DNA of 64,000 bases from Enhygromyxa salina (GCF_002994635.1 NZ_PVNL01000004.1:115381-179380); one strand, 5' to 3'. Positions 16,811-26,762 are shown, numbered from the stretch's first letter. Notes: a model not told the origin generated them from the sequence alone. Numbers and translations: made by a program.

Positions 16811-18295
16811 CTACTCGACCAGATCGTCGTCACGCCGACGGCGGACAGTCCCGAGCAGCGCGAGCCCGAGCAGCCCGAACAGGGCACCAGCCCCGCGGTT
16901 GTCGGTCGAGCAGTTGCACCCGTCGTCGCCGACCTCATCGCCGCCGCCGAAGGTGTTGATGCCAGTCTCGCTGTCCCCACCTTCATCTTCGCCGCTGTTC
17001 GTGTCCCCATCGCCGTCGCCGGGATCGCCATCGCCGTCGCCGGGGTCGCCATCGCCGTCGCCGGGATCGCCATCGCCGTCCCCAGTGTCGCCGTCGCCGT
17101 CGCCGTCACCATCCCCGGTGTCGCCGTCGCCGTCCCCAGTGTCACCGTCGCCGTCGCCATCCCCCGGGTTCGGATCCGGAATGCATGAGTTCGACCCGAG
17201 CAGACACACCTCACCGTCAGCGCAATCCTCATCGGTGATGCAACACCCCATCTGCCAGGTGAATTCACACCCAATCATCGGATCGCAAGACGCGACCGTG
17301 CACAGGTTATTGTCACTACAGACGAGGTCATCGCCGTTACACGAACCACCGCCGCACGCATCATTCTCGGTGCAGGCGTCCATGTCGTCACACGGGTCAT
17401 TGTTATTGGGGTGCGCACACGCGCCGTTCTGGCACATGTCATTGGTGCACTCGTTCCCGTCATCCGGGCACTCGCCGTCCGGATTGTTGGGATGGACGCA
17501 AAACCCGTCCTGGCACTCGTCAAAGGTGCAGCTCTCCCCGTCGTCGGGGCACACGCCATTGTCGTCCGGGGCGTGAACGCAAGCGCCCTGGACACACGTC
17601 GGCGGGGCCGTGCACGGGTTGTTGTCGTCCATGCAGTCGTTGGCGTTCACGCACGGGGTACCCACGGCCCACTGCCACGAGTCCGAGATGATCGTGGAGC
17701 CGCCGATGCTGTAGGAGCCACCGTTCCACAGGTCATCGTTGCCGTACGCGACCATGCCCACCGGGACGCCGTTGGTGTCGATGCCAATGAACGCGGCGTC
17801 GTTGGCCGGCACCCACTTGACCTGGCCGAGCATGTTGCCGTTGGTGTCCCACGCCGTCAGGTACTGGGTCCCATTGCGGCTGGCGACCAGCCCGACCTGC
17901 GTGATCGCCTGGTCGAAGGTCACGACCCCGGCATGAAACGCAAACGTGCCGCTGGCCACCCCGCCGCCCGCGACCGGGTCGGGAAAGTACGCGCCGTTGA
18001 CCTGATAGCTGGGGATCGTCGCGGATCCAGGCGTGTCGCAGCCGGGCAGGATCGCCGTCAGCAGACCACTGCGCCACGTCATGCCCTGGCCGGCATAGAC
18101 GGCGGCCGGCACGCCACCCCCGTTGCCTTCGTTGAAGTCGCCGGTGCCGACGACCCCCTGCATCTCGTTGGTGTGGTCGATGACCGAGACCGCCCCTTGT
18201 GCGGTCAGCGTGCCCGCGTGGACGAGACCGATGCAGGCGAAGTAGGCGAGGCAGGAGGCAGAGCCGAGGGTGAGGACGCGAAGTGGACGGTTCAT
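16811..18295 (-). CDS. Exported Cys-rich protein with a MYXO-CTERM-like sorting signal
   Basis: The 494-residue product starts at MNRPLRVLTLGSASC, a signal peptide. The N-terminal half (about 28-215) is a beta-rich domain with GG and W motifs. A Cys-rich region (about 220-385) carries repeated NPC, DDGNECTNDMCQNGACAHP and similar units of the myxobacterial dickkopf-like type. A Gly-Asp linker (about 390-450) follows. The C-terminus has Cys residues, a hydrophobic helix (GALFGLLGLALLGTV) and RRRR, the layout of the MYXO-CTERM signal, which directs lipid attachment and surface display in myxobacteria. The ATG was preferred over a codon 11 residues upstream because it starts the signal peptide directly. 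The ligand is unknown. Confidence 0.8.
   Translation of the reverse strand: MNRPLRVLTLGSASCLAYFACIGLVHAGTLTAQGAVSVIDHTNEMQGVVGTGDFNEGNGGGVPAAVYAGQGMTWRSGLLTAILPGCDTPGSATIPSYQVNGAYFPDPVAGGGVASGTFAFHAGVVTFDQAITQVGLVASRNGTQYLTAWDTNGNMLGQVKWVPANDAAFIGIDTNGVPVGMVAYGNDDLWNGGSYSIGGSTIISDSWQWAVGTPCVNANDCMDDNNPCTAPPTCVQGACVHAPDDNGVCPDDGESCTFDECQDGFCVHPNNPDGECPDDGNECTNDMCQNGACAHPNNNDPCDDMDACTENDACGGGSCNGDDLVCSDNNLCTVASCDPMIGCEFTWQMGCCITDEDCADGEVCLLGSNSCIPDPNPGDGDGDGDTGDGDGDTGDGDGDGDGDTGDGDGDPGDGDGDPGDGDGDPGDGDGDTNSGEDEGGDSETGINTFGGGDEVGDDGCNCSTDNRGAGALFGLLGLALLGTVRRRRDDDLVE
17005..17165. repeat. Coding minisatellite for a Gly-Asp linker
   Basis: Units of 18-24 bases (cgccgtcgccgggatcgccat and close variants) are repeated in tandem and encode GDGDGDxGD on the minus strand, inside the MYXO-CTERM-type gene. 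Copy-number changes would keep the reading frame. Confidence 0.8.
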
Positions 18296-18366
18296 GGCAA
18301 CTTTCGAGTAGGAAGAATGGACGCACAATTACCAGGGTGACCCCGGCATTGCACGATCTAAATGAG

Positions 18367-20043
18367 CTAGCGATCGAGCTTCACGCCACGATCGACATGC
18401 AGTGACTCGAGCGCGACGGGGTGATTGTCGCCGCGCCAGTCGACGCGGACGATTCCCTCGATCTCCGCCAGCTCGGCCGCGGGGATCGTCAGGGGGGCGG
18501 TGAGCATGACGGTCTCGTGGTCGCTCAGCCGCGAGACCGCGGAGTAGAGATCCACCACGACCTCCCCATCACGCGTGAGCGCGATCCGTTGCTCGCTGCC
18601 GAGCTGCTCCTCGCTCGGAGCTGGCCCCATCATGACCAGCCAGTCCTCGCTGCCGTCGGCGAACAAGGTGCCAACCAGCAGCGGGACCTTGGGCGCCATC
18701 CCGCTACTGGGCGCGGCTGCCCCGGCTGCCCCGCCAGCGGGCGCGCCCGCATAGTCCCACGAGGTCAGGGTCTGGATCCGCTTGTAGGTCTTGTTCCAGG
18801 TCCAGTCCGAGACCCACGCGTTGCCGCAGTAGGTCATGTAGTCGTGGGCGGCCGTCGGCGTGTACAGCCTGAAGCTGCGGATCCCAAACCCGAACACGCC
18901 GATCGTGCCACCGTCGTGCGGGTAGTTTGGATCCGGGCCGGCGGCCGTGGTCGCGGCGCCCGGGCAAAACACGTGCTGCAGACCTTGGTTGTGCCCGATC
19001 TCGTGGACGATCGTGCCCGAGCTGCCAGCCGGCGGCAGGTCCGGGTTTTGCTTGAACCACACGGTCGCGGCCACCCGCGAGGACGCCCCGTCCTTGGAGT
19101 CCCCGGTCAGCTGCGCGATCCCGGCGACCATGTTGACCGCCGGCCCGCGCACGTCGACGAGCGCGTGATAGTAGACGTTGGGATCTTCGGTCTCGTTGTT
19201 GCGCAGCGCCGACATCGGCCCAAGCAGCGAGCCGAGGTTGGTGAGGTGGTTGGTGTACTCGTAGGGCTCGTGGAGGGTCAGGGTGACCGTCTGCAGCGGG
19301 TTGGTCTGCAGCAGATCGTCGTGGACCAGCTGCAGGTCAGCCTCGGTCGGCTCGACCAGGGTCGGCGGGTCGACCCAGGTGTAGTGGATCGGCACGACCA
19401 TGACCTTCATCTCGAGCGGGGTCTGCTCGTAGCCAACTAGCTCGAAGTCATCGGGCGTGACGTTGACGCCCTCGCTCAGCGCCTCGACCCCCGGGTCCAC
19501 GGCGCCGCCGGCCTCGAGCAGCTCGACCCAGTACGACAGGCCGGGCTGGGCCTCGTCGGCGAGGATGCTGAAGAAGAACTCCGAGTCGAGCTTCTTGGGA
19601 TCCGAGGGACCCTCGACCACGAGCGGGCGGGTGCGGGTCGCCAGCTCTTCGCCGCTGACTTCGTCGCGGATGTGCAGGACACCGATGATCTCGCGGGGGA
19701 TCCAGTTCTCGTCGACGGTGTGCTGCAGACGCACGAGCGTGTCGCGGTCGCGGATCATGAACGCGTTGCGATCGCCGGGACCGACCCACTCGCCGTCCTT
19801 GCCGATCAGGATCGCCGTGCCCTGGTTGGCCTCGACCTCTGTGATGTGGATCCCACGTGCGGGCGCGCCCGCCATGTTCTCGCCAGTGTCGCCGTCGCCA
19901 TCACCGGTGTCGCTGGTCGCCGTCTCATCGCCGACGTCCTCGGACGTCTCCGTGGCGCAGCCGACACTCAGTGCCGTGTATATCGCCAGCGCGAAGGTTG
20001 TCAGACCAAGCGAAGCGTTGTTCGGGGGGTAAGTATCACGCAT
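18367..20043 (-). CDS. Metzincin-type zinc metalloprotease lipoprotein
   Basis: The 558-residue product has a lipoprotein signal (ALSVGCATE, Cys29), a short Gly-Asp linker (about 45-55), an Ig-like or prodomain-like region, and a protease domain. HEIGHNQGLQH (residues 347-357) is the HExxHxxGxxH zinc site with Glu348 catalytic. HDYMTYCG (near 405) supplies the downstream Met-turn of metzincins. It should hydrolyse proteins or peptides at the cell surface, in keeping with a predatory lifestyle; that role is inferred. The start chosen (ATG 20043) gives a standard signal, while the longer frame adds 13 residues without one. A divergent SDR gene lies 236 bases away. Confidence 0.88.
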   Translation of the reverse strand: MRDTYPPNNASLGLTTFALAIYTALSVGCATETSEDVGDETATSDTGDGDGDTGENMAGAPARGIHITEVEANQGTAILIGKDGEWVGPGDRNAFMIRDRDTLVRLQHTVDENWIPREIIGVLHIRDEVSGEELATRTRPLVVEGPSDPKKLDSEFFFSILADEAQPGLSYWVELLEAGGAVDPGVEALSEGVNVTPDDFELVGYEQTPLEMKVMVVPIHYTWVDPPTLVEPTEADLQLVHDDLLQTNPLQTVTLTLHEPYEYTNHLTNLGSLLGPMSALRNNETEDPNVYYHALVDVRGPAVNMVAGIAQLTGDSKDGASSRVAATVWFKQNPDLPPAGSSGTIVHEIGHNQGLQHVFCPGAATTAAGPDPNYPHDGGTIGVFGFGIRSFRLYTPTAAHDYMTYCGNAWVSDWTWNKTYKRIQTLTSWDYAGAPAGGAAGAAAPSSGMAPKVPLLVGTLFADGSEDWLVMMGPAPSEEQLGSEQRIALTRDGEVVVDLYSAVSRLSDHETVMLTAPLTIPAAELAEIEGIVRVDWRGDNHPVALESLHVDRGVKLDR

Positions 20044-20279
20044 CACAACTCCCACATTTCCACGGTTGGCTGCGAGACTCAAGCACTGAATGGCGCTGGA
20101 TCGCCAGCAAAGCGACCCATCCTGACCCGATCACAGACAGCGACCTACAGCGTCGGGTGAGGCCCGGAGCAAATAGCCACGCTCAAAATGGAAAGCAGCA
20201 TCACTTCATGTGTGGTGTATGAACCCAGCCGGCCCACCACCGCGATCCAGATCGGTCACTCAGCGAGTAAGGTGCACGC

Positions 20280-20981
20280 ATGAGCAACGCTCTAAAAGGT
20301 CGGGTGGTCGTCGTGACCGGTGGAACAGGGGCGCTGGGAGCTGCAGTCGCCGCGGCGTTGGTCGACGCGGGGGCGGTTGTCCACATCCCGGTGTTGCAGG
20401 CCAAGGGCGAGGTCGCGTTCGAGCTCGCCGAGCACGAGCGCGTCGAGCTGCGCTACGAGGTCGATCTCGCCGACGAGCGGGCCGCGTGTGCCTACTTCGC
20501 CGAGATCCCGCGCCCGTGGGCGACGCTCAACGTCGCGGGCGGGTTCACGATGGCGCCGCTGGTCGACACCTCGTTCAGCGAATTCGAGCACATGTGGCGG
20601 ATCAACGTGGTCTCGTGCTTCCTGGCCTGCCGCGAGTCGGTCCGACGCATGCGCGAGGCCGACGAGGGTGGGCGCATCGTCAACGTCAGCGCCCGCCCGG
20701 CTCTGGTCCCGACCGCGGGCATGATCGCCTACGCAGCGGCCAAGGGCGCGATCGCGGTGATGACCCAGGCCCTCGCCGAGGAGCTCGCAGACGAAAAAAT
20801 TTGGGTGAACGCGGTGGCTCCCTCGATCATCGACACGCCCGCGAATCGGGCCGCGATGCCGACCGCCGCCCACGACCGATGGCCCAGCCCCGAGGCGATC
20901 ACCGCCACGATCCTCTCGCTCGCCAGCCCCGACAACCACTGTGCACGAGGTGCTGTCGTCCCCGTCTACGGCCAGTCCTGA
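20280..20981 (+). CDS. Short-chain dehydrogenase/reductase
   Basis: The 233-residue protein shows the classical SDR pattern: cofactor-binding VTGGTGALG (residues 12-20), NVAGG (84-88), Asn110, Ser137 (VNVSAR), and the catalytic Tyr151-x3-Lys155 (YAAAK). It would carry out NAD(P)-dependent oxidation or reduction of a small alcohol or ketone. The C-terminus (PVYGQS) is short, as in small SDRs. It starts at an ATG preceded by gagtaaggtgcacgc. The gene stands alone, with a response-regulator gene about 90 bases downstream; no pathway partner is visible. Confidence 0.88.
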   Translation: MSNALKGRVVVVTGGTGALGAAVAAALVDAGAVVHIPVLQAKGEVAFELAEHERVELRYEVDLADERAACAYFAEIPRPWATLNVAGGFTMAPLVDTSFSEFEHMWRINVVSCFLACRESVRRMREADEGGRIVNVSARPALVPTAGMIAYAAAKGAIAVMTQALAEELADEKIWVNAVAPSIIDTPANRAAMPTAAHDRWPSPEAITATILSLASPDNHCARGAVVPVYGQS

Positions 20982-21072
20982 GCCCACAGCGGCCACGGCC
21001 ATCGCGCGAGCTCAGCGCGCGGGCGGTTGCCCGGGTTGCTCGGCTCTGATTCACGTATACTCGCGCACTCGC

Positions 21073-21438
21073 ATGAAGGACGGACGCAAGGAGGTGTTGG
21101 TAGTGGATGATGATCCGGACGTGCTCCGCTCGTTCATGCGGCTGCTCGAGGATCACGCCGACGTCAAGGTCGCGCTCGGGGCCGAGACGGCCCTCAAGGT
21201 GCTGGAGTCGAAGCACTTCGACACGGTCGTGTGCGACTTCAACATGAAGGGCCCAAACGGCAGCTGGCTGCTGCGACAGGTGCGGGACAAGTACCCGCAC
21301 ATGGAGCGGGTCCTGCTGTCGGGCAGCTCGTACTCGGAGCTGTCTCGGTTCTTGGATCCGGGGCTGGTGGATCGCTTCTTGGAGAAGCCGCTCGAGGGTG
21401 ACGAGCTGATCGAAGCCGTCAGCGACGAGTCCGACTGA
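21073..21438 (+). CDS. Single-domain response regulator (receiver only)
   Basis: The 121-residue receiver domain has the acidic pocket VLVVDDDPD, the phosphoacceptor Asp55 (VVCDFNMKG), a Ser in LLSGSS in the Thr position, and Lys in FLEKPLEG. There is no output domain, so it probably acts by protein contact, as CheY- or Spo0F-type regulators do. The ATG was chosen because the sequence before it (tatactcgcgcactcgc) looks like a -10 element; the upstream frame is non-sense. No kinase gene is adjacent. Confidence 0.9.
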   Translation: MKDGRKEVLVVDDDPDVLRSFMRLLEDHADVKVALGAETALKVLESKHFDTVVCDFNMKGPNGSWLLRQVRDKYPHMERVLLSGSSYSELSRFLDPGLVDRFLEKPLEGDELIEAVSDESD

Positions 21439-21468
21439 GGCTGCTATCAGCTCGGCTGTTATCAGCTC

Positions 21469-21514
21469 GGGCCAGGCTTCTGGCCCGCTTGCGGACGCCC
21501 AAATTTATTGGGCG
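21469..21514. terminator. Two tandem hairpins between convergent genes
   Basis: The first is gggcca (21469-21474) with tggccc (21481-21486). The second is cgcccaa (21496-21502) with ttgggcg (21508-21514) around an AT-rich loop. They sit between the stops of the receiver gene and the convergent S41 peptidase gene and could end transcription from both sides. Confidence 0.6.
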
Positions 21515-21550
21515 CTCGATGGCAGCGGGCAAAAATTGGCAGGAGTCTAG

Positions 21551-22960
21551 CTACCAGGAGTCGACGTCGAAGCGCTCGATTGGGTTGGGGAGCAGGGTCT
21601 CGCCGACGGAGTCGAGCTGCATCAGCTTCGGGGGGAGTCCCGGGGCCGGCTGGGGCTGCGCCGCACAGTTCGCGTTGTCGTCGAGATAGTTCAGCGCGGC
21701 CGCGAGCATGCCCTCTTGCGGGTCGCCGAGCTGGTGGAAGAGATCGTCGTCGGCGTGACAGTCGGCCGGGAGCCCGTCGAAGTAGTCGGTGTCGCCGACC
21801 GCGTTGGTCAGCCGGAACGTGATCGGAAACAAGAGCTTCTCGCAGAATTCGAAGCTCTTCGAGCCGACCGGCTTGCCCCCGGTTGGCCCGCCGATCAGCG
21901 TGACCTTGGCGTAGGGGAACATCGCGTTGATGACCAGCTCCGAGGCAGACAGCGTGCGCGAGCTTGTCAATACGACGATGATGTCCGAGCCGATCGAGTT
22001 GCTGCGCTTGTCGATCTTGGTCGAGCGGTTCTCGTCGCTATAATTATTGTTGTACTTGAAGGTGTAGGCGACGTCGCCGTTGTGGTCGGCGCCGAGCGTG
22101 AGGTTGATCTGCCGCTCGGCCACGCTGATCAGGCCGCCGCCGTTATAGCGCATGTCGATGACGATCGTGCTGACCCCGTTGTCCTTGAACATCGAGTAGG
22201 CGCTCTCGAGCTCGTCTTTGGTGGTCTCGACGAACTTGTCCATGATGTAGTAGCCGATCTTCGAGCCAGCAGGGCTGGTGACGACCGACGCGACCGGGAT
22301 GCTGACGATGTCGATCCAGGCCTTGGTGATCGTCACGGTCTCGACCTCGCCGGTTGCGAGGTGCTCGACGTCCAAGGTCACGTCGACGCCCGGATCGTTG
22401 GGGCCGTAGGCGGCGGACCAGCTGTTGTCGGCGTCGAGCTCCTCGGCGGTGTAGCCGTTGACCCCGCGGATCACGTCGCCGCGCAAGATGTTGACCGCCG
22501 AGGCCGGCGAGTTGTCGCTGACGAACGAGACCCGGACCTCGTCGTCGGCCCCGCGCTGGGTCTTGTAGCCGAGCCCCACGAACTTGCCCTGCATGAACAG
22601 CGCGTCCGAGGTCGACTTGTCGCTGACTCGCGTCCAGCGATCGACGCCCTGCCGCAGATCGCTGACCATGGCCTCGGGCGACTCGTAGACGCTGATGTCG
22701 ATGTCGTCGGGCAGATCCTCGTTCCACAGGTAGAACTCGCCCATGACGTCGAGCACGAACTGGTTTTGGCTGGCCACGTCGCACTCGGCCGGTGGCTCGA
22801 CCTTGAAGGGATCCTCGAGCAGGTTGCAGGCGGTGAGCCCGAGCGCCGCGGTCACCAGCGCTGGCTGCCAGCGGTGAGACAGTCCACGAAGGGCGCGCGC
22901 AAGCGGGCGAGAAGCCTCGCCCGAGCTGGAGTCAGTTACCAGAGTCAGTTGTCGCTGCAT
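21551..22960 (-). CDS. S41-family (C-terminal processing) peptidase lipoprotein
   Basis: The 469-residue product has a long basic N-terminus, the lipobox LGLTACN, an N-terminal helical segment, a PDZ-like region ([19 protein letters not shown], about 130-200) and an S41 protease core: [10 protein letters not shown] and [11 protein letters not shown], the latter holding the nucleophilic Ser, with a Lys in [10 protein letters not shown] nearby. Such Ser peptidases cleave proteins in the envelope. Here the lipoprotein anchor and the Cys residues near the C-terminus suggest a surface or periplasmic location. The start at the ATG 22960 removes 17 upstream residues that do not suit a signal. The gene is convergent with the receiver gene. 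Confidence 0.85.
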   Translation of the reverse strand: MQRQLTLVTDSSSGEASRPLARALRGLSHRWQPALVTAALGLTACNLLEDPFKVEPPAECDVASQNQFVLDVMGEFYLWNEDLPDDIDISVYESPEAMVSDLRQGVDRWTRVSDKSTSDALFMQGKFVGLGYKTQRGADDEVRVSFVSDNSPASAVNILRGDVIRGVNGYTAEELDADNSWSAAYGPNDPGVDVTLDVEHLATGEVETVTITKAWIDIVSIPVASVVTSPAGSKIGYYIMDKFVETTKDELESAYSMFKDNGVSTIVIDMRYNGGGLISVAERQINLTLGADHNGDVAYTFKYNNNYSDENRSTKIDKRSNSIGSDIIVVLTSSRTLSASELVINAMFPYAKVTLIGGPTGGKPVGSKSFEFCEKLLFPITFRLTNAVGDTDYFDGLPADCHADDDLFHQLGDPQEGMLAAALNYLDDNANCAAQPQPAPGLPPKLMQLDSVGETLLPNPIERFDVDSW

Positions 22961-23123
22961 GGTCGCCTTGCGAGCACCATTGAAGCACGTACTGGCGGCC
23001 GTGCGCGACACGTCGAGCAGGCTGGCCCATATTGGGCGCTCACCCGCCGCTGCGCGAGCTCGGCTCAGCCGGGCGAGCGGGCGACGGGCGGCGGCGCCGA
23101 CTCACCCACTTTGCCGAACCTGG

Positions 23124-23780
23124 TCACAATCCTGGCAGGCTGGTCGGGCACGAGACGCCCGTGCCCCCGAGCCCGCAGTAGCCGTTGGGGTTCTTGGCCA
23201 GGTACTGCTGGTGGTAGTCCTCGGCGTAGTAGAACGGCCCGGCGTCGCGTTGCTCGGTGGTGATCTCACCATGGCCGGCCTCGTGGAGCGCGGCCTGAAA
23301 CGCGGCGCGCGAGGCTGCTGCGATCTCGGCCTGCTCGGGCGAGTGCGTGTAGAGGGCCGAGCGATACTGGGTGCCAGTGTCGTTGCCCTGGCGCATGCCC
23401 TGGGTTGGATCGTGGCTCTCCCAGAACACCTGCAGCAGCCGCGCGAGCTCGACCTGGGCTGGATCGTAGACGACCCGCACGACCTCGGTGTGGCCGGTCC
23501 GACCGCTGCAGACCTCGCGGTAGGTCGGGTTCTTGGTGTGCCCGCCCGCATAGCCGACGGCGGTCGAGTAGACCCCGGGCACGACCCAGAACTTGCGCTC
23601 GGCCCCCCAAAAACAGCCCATCCCCACGTCGACGATCTGCAGGTGGTCGGGAACCGGCGGGACGATCCGGTTGCCGTTGACGAAGTGAACCGTGGGCACC
23701 TCGATCGGGGTGTCGCGGCCGGGCAGCGCCTGGTCGGGCCCGACGATCTCGAGCTTGCGGGTGTCGGAGAAGCGAAACAT
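23124..23780 (-). CDS. msrA: Peptide methionine-S-sulfoxide reductase
   Basis: The 218-residue MsrA reduces methionine-S-sulfoxide in proteins. The catalytic Cys56 lies in the signature GCFWG. The downstream blocks [21 protein letters not shown] and [20 protein letters not shown] are typical. The C-terminal [13 protein letters not shown] offers resolving Cys residues. About 50 extra N-terminal residues precede the core, within the normal range. The gene lies 55 bases upstream (minus strand order: after it) of the repeat/barrel operon and points the same way, so it may be cotranscribed with it. Confidence 0.95.
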   Translation of the reverse strand: MFRFSDTRKLEIVGPDQALPGRDTPIEVPTVHFVNGNRIVPPVPDHLQIVDVGMGCFWGAERKFWVVPGVYSTAVGYAGGHTKNPTYREVCSGRTGHTEVVRVVYDPAQVELARLLQVFWESHDPTQGMRQGNDTGTQYRSALYTHSPEQAEIAAASRAAFQAALHEAGHGEITTEQRDAGPFYYAEDYHQQYLAKNPNGYCGLGGTGVSCPTSLPGL

Positions 23781-23835
23781 CGCCGGTCAGGATAGTCCCC
23801 TCGGGCGAGGTTGCCAGCGCGTGGTCAGAACCGAC

Positions 23836-25494
23836 TCAGAACCGGTACAGCAGCAGCACGCGGAGGCTGGAGCGGCGATCGGTGCCATCGGGGATCGCGT
23901 TGCTGGGCGGCCGCTCGACGAAGCGGTCGGCCCATACGATCTGGGCCATGAACACGTTACGCCACAGGTAGATGTGCGCGGCGAACCGGTACTGCAGCTC
24001 TTGCAGCTGGCGGCGCAGATCCGAGCCGAGATCTTCGGGCGGGCTCTCGAACGGGGTCGAGATGTACTGACCAAAGTCGCTCGTGAGCAGCAGCCGCCGC
24101 TTGATCGCGAGCACGCCGACCTGGACATTGAAGGCGACCTGCCAGTTCTTGAAGTTGAGCTCGCGCTTGCCGTAGACCTCGCCGAGCATGATCAGGCGCT
24201 TGTAGCGAAACGTGGCCTGGACGTTGGCGGCCGGGTAGCGCTCCTGGGCGCGCTGGTCGTACTTGGCGCCGACCACGAACGCGAACGCCGTCGAGGCCGG
24301 CGTGTACAGGAACGGCGAGTCGAACCGGTTGTAGTAGCCGACCAGGTTCATGTGGATCTGCGCGCCGGCCGACCAGGTGTAGTTGCGGTTGCCGTCGGGG
24401 AAGAAGGTGCCGCCGACGTTGCCGGCGAACCGCCCGCTGCCGCCCGCGACGAAGGTCCGGTAGAGGAACTTGCCGCGCTTGTCGAGCGGCCCGCCAAACT
24501 CGAGCGCGGCGCCGTTGCCCTGCTCGAACGCGTTGTAAACATAGTAGGCCGGGTCGACCATCATCCGCTTGTGGACCGAGCGGACCAGCTCGAGGCTGAG
24601 CCCGCCGCCGCCGCTGTTGACGTTGACGTAGTGGCCGTTCTTGATCGGGATCTGGAAGGTGGCGAAGGTCAGCCGCGGGGTCTTCTCGGCCCGGATCGAG
24701 AGCAGGAAGAAGCTGTTTTGGATGAAGGGCATCTGGCCCAGCACCCGCATCTGCAAGCTCTCGAATTCGGTGCTGAACGGGCTGCGGTTCTCTTCGGAGC
24801 GGGGGTCGACGTCGGCCGAGCCGTCGCTGTTGCCGGGCTGCTGGATCAGCGCCTTGGTCCCGAACTCGGGGCCCGCAAAGTTGAAGTCTTGGCCGATCCG
24901 GGCCACGACCGAGAACCGGATGTCGCCCGCGGCCTGGCAGACGGTGACCTCGGTGCCCAGCTTGCAGCCGATGTCGTCGCAGTCGGTGAACCCGTCGCCG
25001 TCGTTGTCGAACCCGTCCGAGCAAAAGTAGTTGGTCCGCTCGCCGTCACGATCACCGCCGCGGCCCTGCAGATCCTCTTCGACCTCGCCCGCGGCCAGCT
25101 CGGGGGCCACGGCGCCCGGTCGCTTGCCGTCGGCCATCTTGACCCCGGATCCGGTGTCTTCGATCGACGACTGGCCAGACAGCTCGCGGTCCCACGAGCC
25201 CATGCACACCTCGGTGCCGTTGCAGTCGATGTCCTCGCAGTCGAGGTACCCGTCCTGGTCGTTGTCGACCCAGTCGCTGCAGCGCGCGTCGCTGCTCTCG
25301 GCGCGGCCGTCTGGCTGGCAGACCTTGGCGTCGTGGCAGTCGTGATCGCCACAGTCGAACACCGTGTCGCCGTCATCGTCGATGCCGTTCGAGCAGTCGG
25401 TCTCGGTGGTGGGCGGCGCGGCGAGGGCCAGGCCGGGGAGCGAGAACGCGAGCAACGCGAGCGCGGCAGCGCGCAGAATTTTGAGGCCGTTCAT
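23836..25494 (-). CDS. Outer-membrane beta-barrel protein with N-terminal Cys/Asp repeats
   Basis: The 552-residue product begins with a signal peptide (LALLAFSLPGLALAA). Three repeats of the form C-x4-D-x-D-x-D-x3-D-C-x-D-x2-C follow (CSNGIDDDGDTVFDCGDHDC, CSDWVDNDQDGYLDC, CSDGFDNDGDGFTDC). The remaining 370 or so residues alternate aromatic and polar residues and end in VLLLYRF, a C-terminal Phe typical of BAM-inserted barrels. The Asp-rich repeats look like calcium-binding loops. The gene shares the repeat with the lipoprotein encoded 47 bases upstream, so the two products probably interact or form one surface structure. Neither function nor substrate can be read. Confidence 0.78.
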   Translation of the reverse strand: MNGLKILRAAALALLAFSLPGLALAAPPTTETDCSNGIDDDGDTVFDCGDHDCHDAKVCQPDGRAESSDARCSDWVDNDQDGYLDCEDIDCNGTEVCMGSWDRELSGQSSIEDTGSGVKMADGKRPGAVAPELAAGEVEEDLQGRGGDRDGERTNYFCSDGFDNDGDGFTDCDDIGCKLGTEVTVCQAAGDIRFSVVARIGQDFNFAGPEFGTKALIQQPGNSDGSADVDPRSEENRSPFSTEFESLQMRVLGQMPFIQNSFFLLSIRAEKTPRLTFATFQIPIKNGHYVNVNSGGGGLSLELVRSVHKRMMVDPAYYVYNAFEQGNGAALEFGGPLDKRGKFLYRTFVAGGSGRFAGNVGGTFFPDGNRNYTWSAGAQIHMNLVGYYNRFDSPFLYTPASTAFAFVVGAKYDQRAQERYPAANVQATFRYKRLIMLGEVYGKRELNFKNWQVAFNVQVGVLAIKRRLLLTSDFGQYISTPFESPPEDLGSDLRRQLQELQYRFAAHIYLWRNVFMAQIVWADRFVERPPSNAIPDGTDRRSSLRVLLLYRF

Positions 25495-25541
25495 GGGAAG
25501 GTCGTCTTGGGTCGCGGGGAGTCGCGGGTGAGAAGGGGGGC

Positions 25542-26762
25542 TCAGAGCTCGCACAGCCCAGGGCCGTCGCAGATCGTCACGAGCGGGTCGTAGCTGCAGT
25601 CCCAGTCGTCGCAGTCGATGAAGCCGTCGCGGTCGTTGTCTTCGCCGTCGCTGCAGCGCTCGTCGGGGGTCTCGGTGATGCCCGAGAGGCTCTCTTGGCA
25701 GACCTGGCGGGTCGCGAGGTCGTCGGATTGGGCGCACGAGAAGTCGGCGCAGTCGATGTGACCGTTGCCGTCGTCGTCGATGTTGTTGCTGCACTTCTCG
25801 GGGCTGTTCTCGAGCTGATCGGCGCAGACCTCGATCACCGCTGGATCCTCGGACTGGCTGCACGAGAAGTCCTGGCAGTCGATGTGACCGTTGCCGTCGT
25901 TGTCGACGCCGTCCGAGCAGTCCTCCGGGGTCTCTTCGGACAGGCACACGATCTCGGGATCGTCCGACTCGCTGCACGAAAAGTCGTCGCAGTCGGTGAA
26001 CCCGTTGTTGTCGTTGTCGAGCCCGTCGGCGCAGGTCTCGGGCGTGTCCTCGGCCGGCGGCGGCGGCAGGTTCGCGCAGTAGTCGATCGCTTCTTGCGAC
26101 CCGAACATCGAGCACGCGAAGTCTTCGCAGTCGGTGAAGCCGTTGTCGTCGTTGTCGATCCCGTCCATGCACTTGGCGAGGGTGTCCTCGGGCTCGGTCG
26201 GGAGCACGCACGCGTTGGTGCCGTCGCAGTCGTCGTCGTCGCAGTCGACCGCGCCGTCGCCGTCGTTGTCGAGCTCGTCGTCGCAGCTCTGGTTGGTGTT
26301 CTCGCTGCACACGGTCACGAACTTGCCGCTGCGACAGCCAAAGTCGGCGCAGTCGGAGAAGCCGTTGCCGTCGTTGTCGAGCCCGTCGGAGCAGGTCGCG
26401 TTGGTGTTCTCGCGCAGGCAGCAGGTCTCGGGGATGTCCCGGCACGCTGGATCACCGCAGTCGAATTGCCCGTTGTTGTCGTTGTCGATCTTGTCCGTGC
26501 ACTTGAGCAGCGTGTCTTCGGGCTCGTCGACAGGGATGTCGGGCACGTCCTCGCCGCACAGGTGCGAGAGGATCAGGCAGTCCGGATCATAGCAGTCGAT
26601 CAGCCCGTCGTTGTCGTTGTCGACATAGTCGCGACAGCTGATGTCGTCTTGCTCGTAGCCGTAGGTGGGGTGAAGCGGCATCTCGTAGCAGGCCGCGCCG
26701 AGCAACCCGCTGGCGAAGATGGTCGCGAGGGTGCCAGCACCAAGCAGGACGCGGGCCCTCAC
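25542..26762 (-). CDS. Lipoprotein made of nine Cys/Asp (calcium-loop-like) repeats
   Basis: The 406-residue product has a lipoprotein signal (ASGLLGAACYE) and is then almost entirely nine repeats, such as CSDGLDNDGNGFSDCADFGC and CADGLDNDNNGFTDCDDFSC, spaced 30-45 residues apart. The DNDGNG core resembles EF-hand/TSP3-type calcium loops, with two to four Cys for disulfides, implying an extended rod on the cell surface. The start is a GTG whose last bases overlap the stop of the nuclease gene (GTGA), so the two are translationally coupled. The downstream barrel protein carries three copies of the same repeat. Confidence 0.82.
   Translation of the reverse strand: MRARVLLGAGTLATIFASGLLGAACYEMPLHPTYGYEQDDISCRDYVDNDNDGLIDCYDPDCLILSHLCGEDVPDIPVDEPEDTLLKCTDKIDNDNNGQFDCGDPACRDIPETCCLRENTNATCSDGLDNDGNGFSDCADFGCRSGKFVTVCSENTNQSCDDELDNDGDGAVDCDDDDCDGTNACVLPTEPEDTLAKCMDGIDNDDNGFTDCEDFACSMFGSQEAIDYCANLPPPPAEDTPETCADGLDNDNNGFTDCDDFSCSESDDPEIVCLSEETPEDCSDGVDNDGNGHIDCQDFSCSQSEDPAVIEVCADQLENSPEKCSNNIDDDGNGHIDCADFSCAQSDDLATRQVCQESLSGITETPDERCSDGEDNDRDGFIDCDDWDCSYDPLVTICDGPGLCEL

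Noticed and set aside
16635..17576. A Ser/Pro-rich plus-strand frame (SPSPGSPSPSP)
   Set aside because: It is the complement of the Gly-Asp linker and Cys-rich region of the MYXO-CTERM gene.
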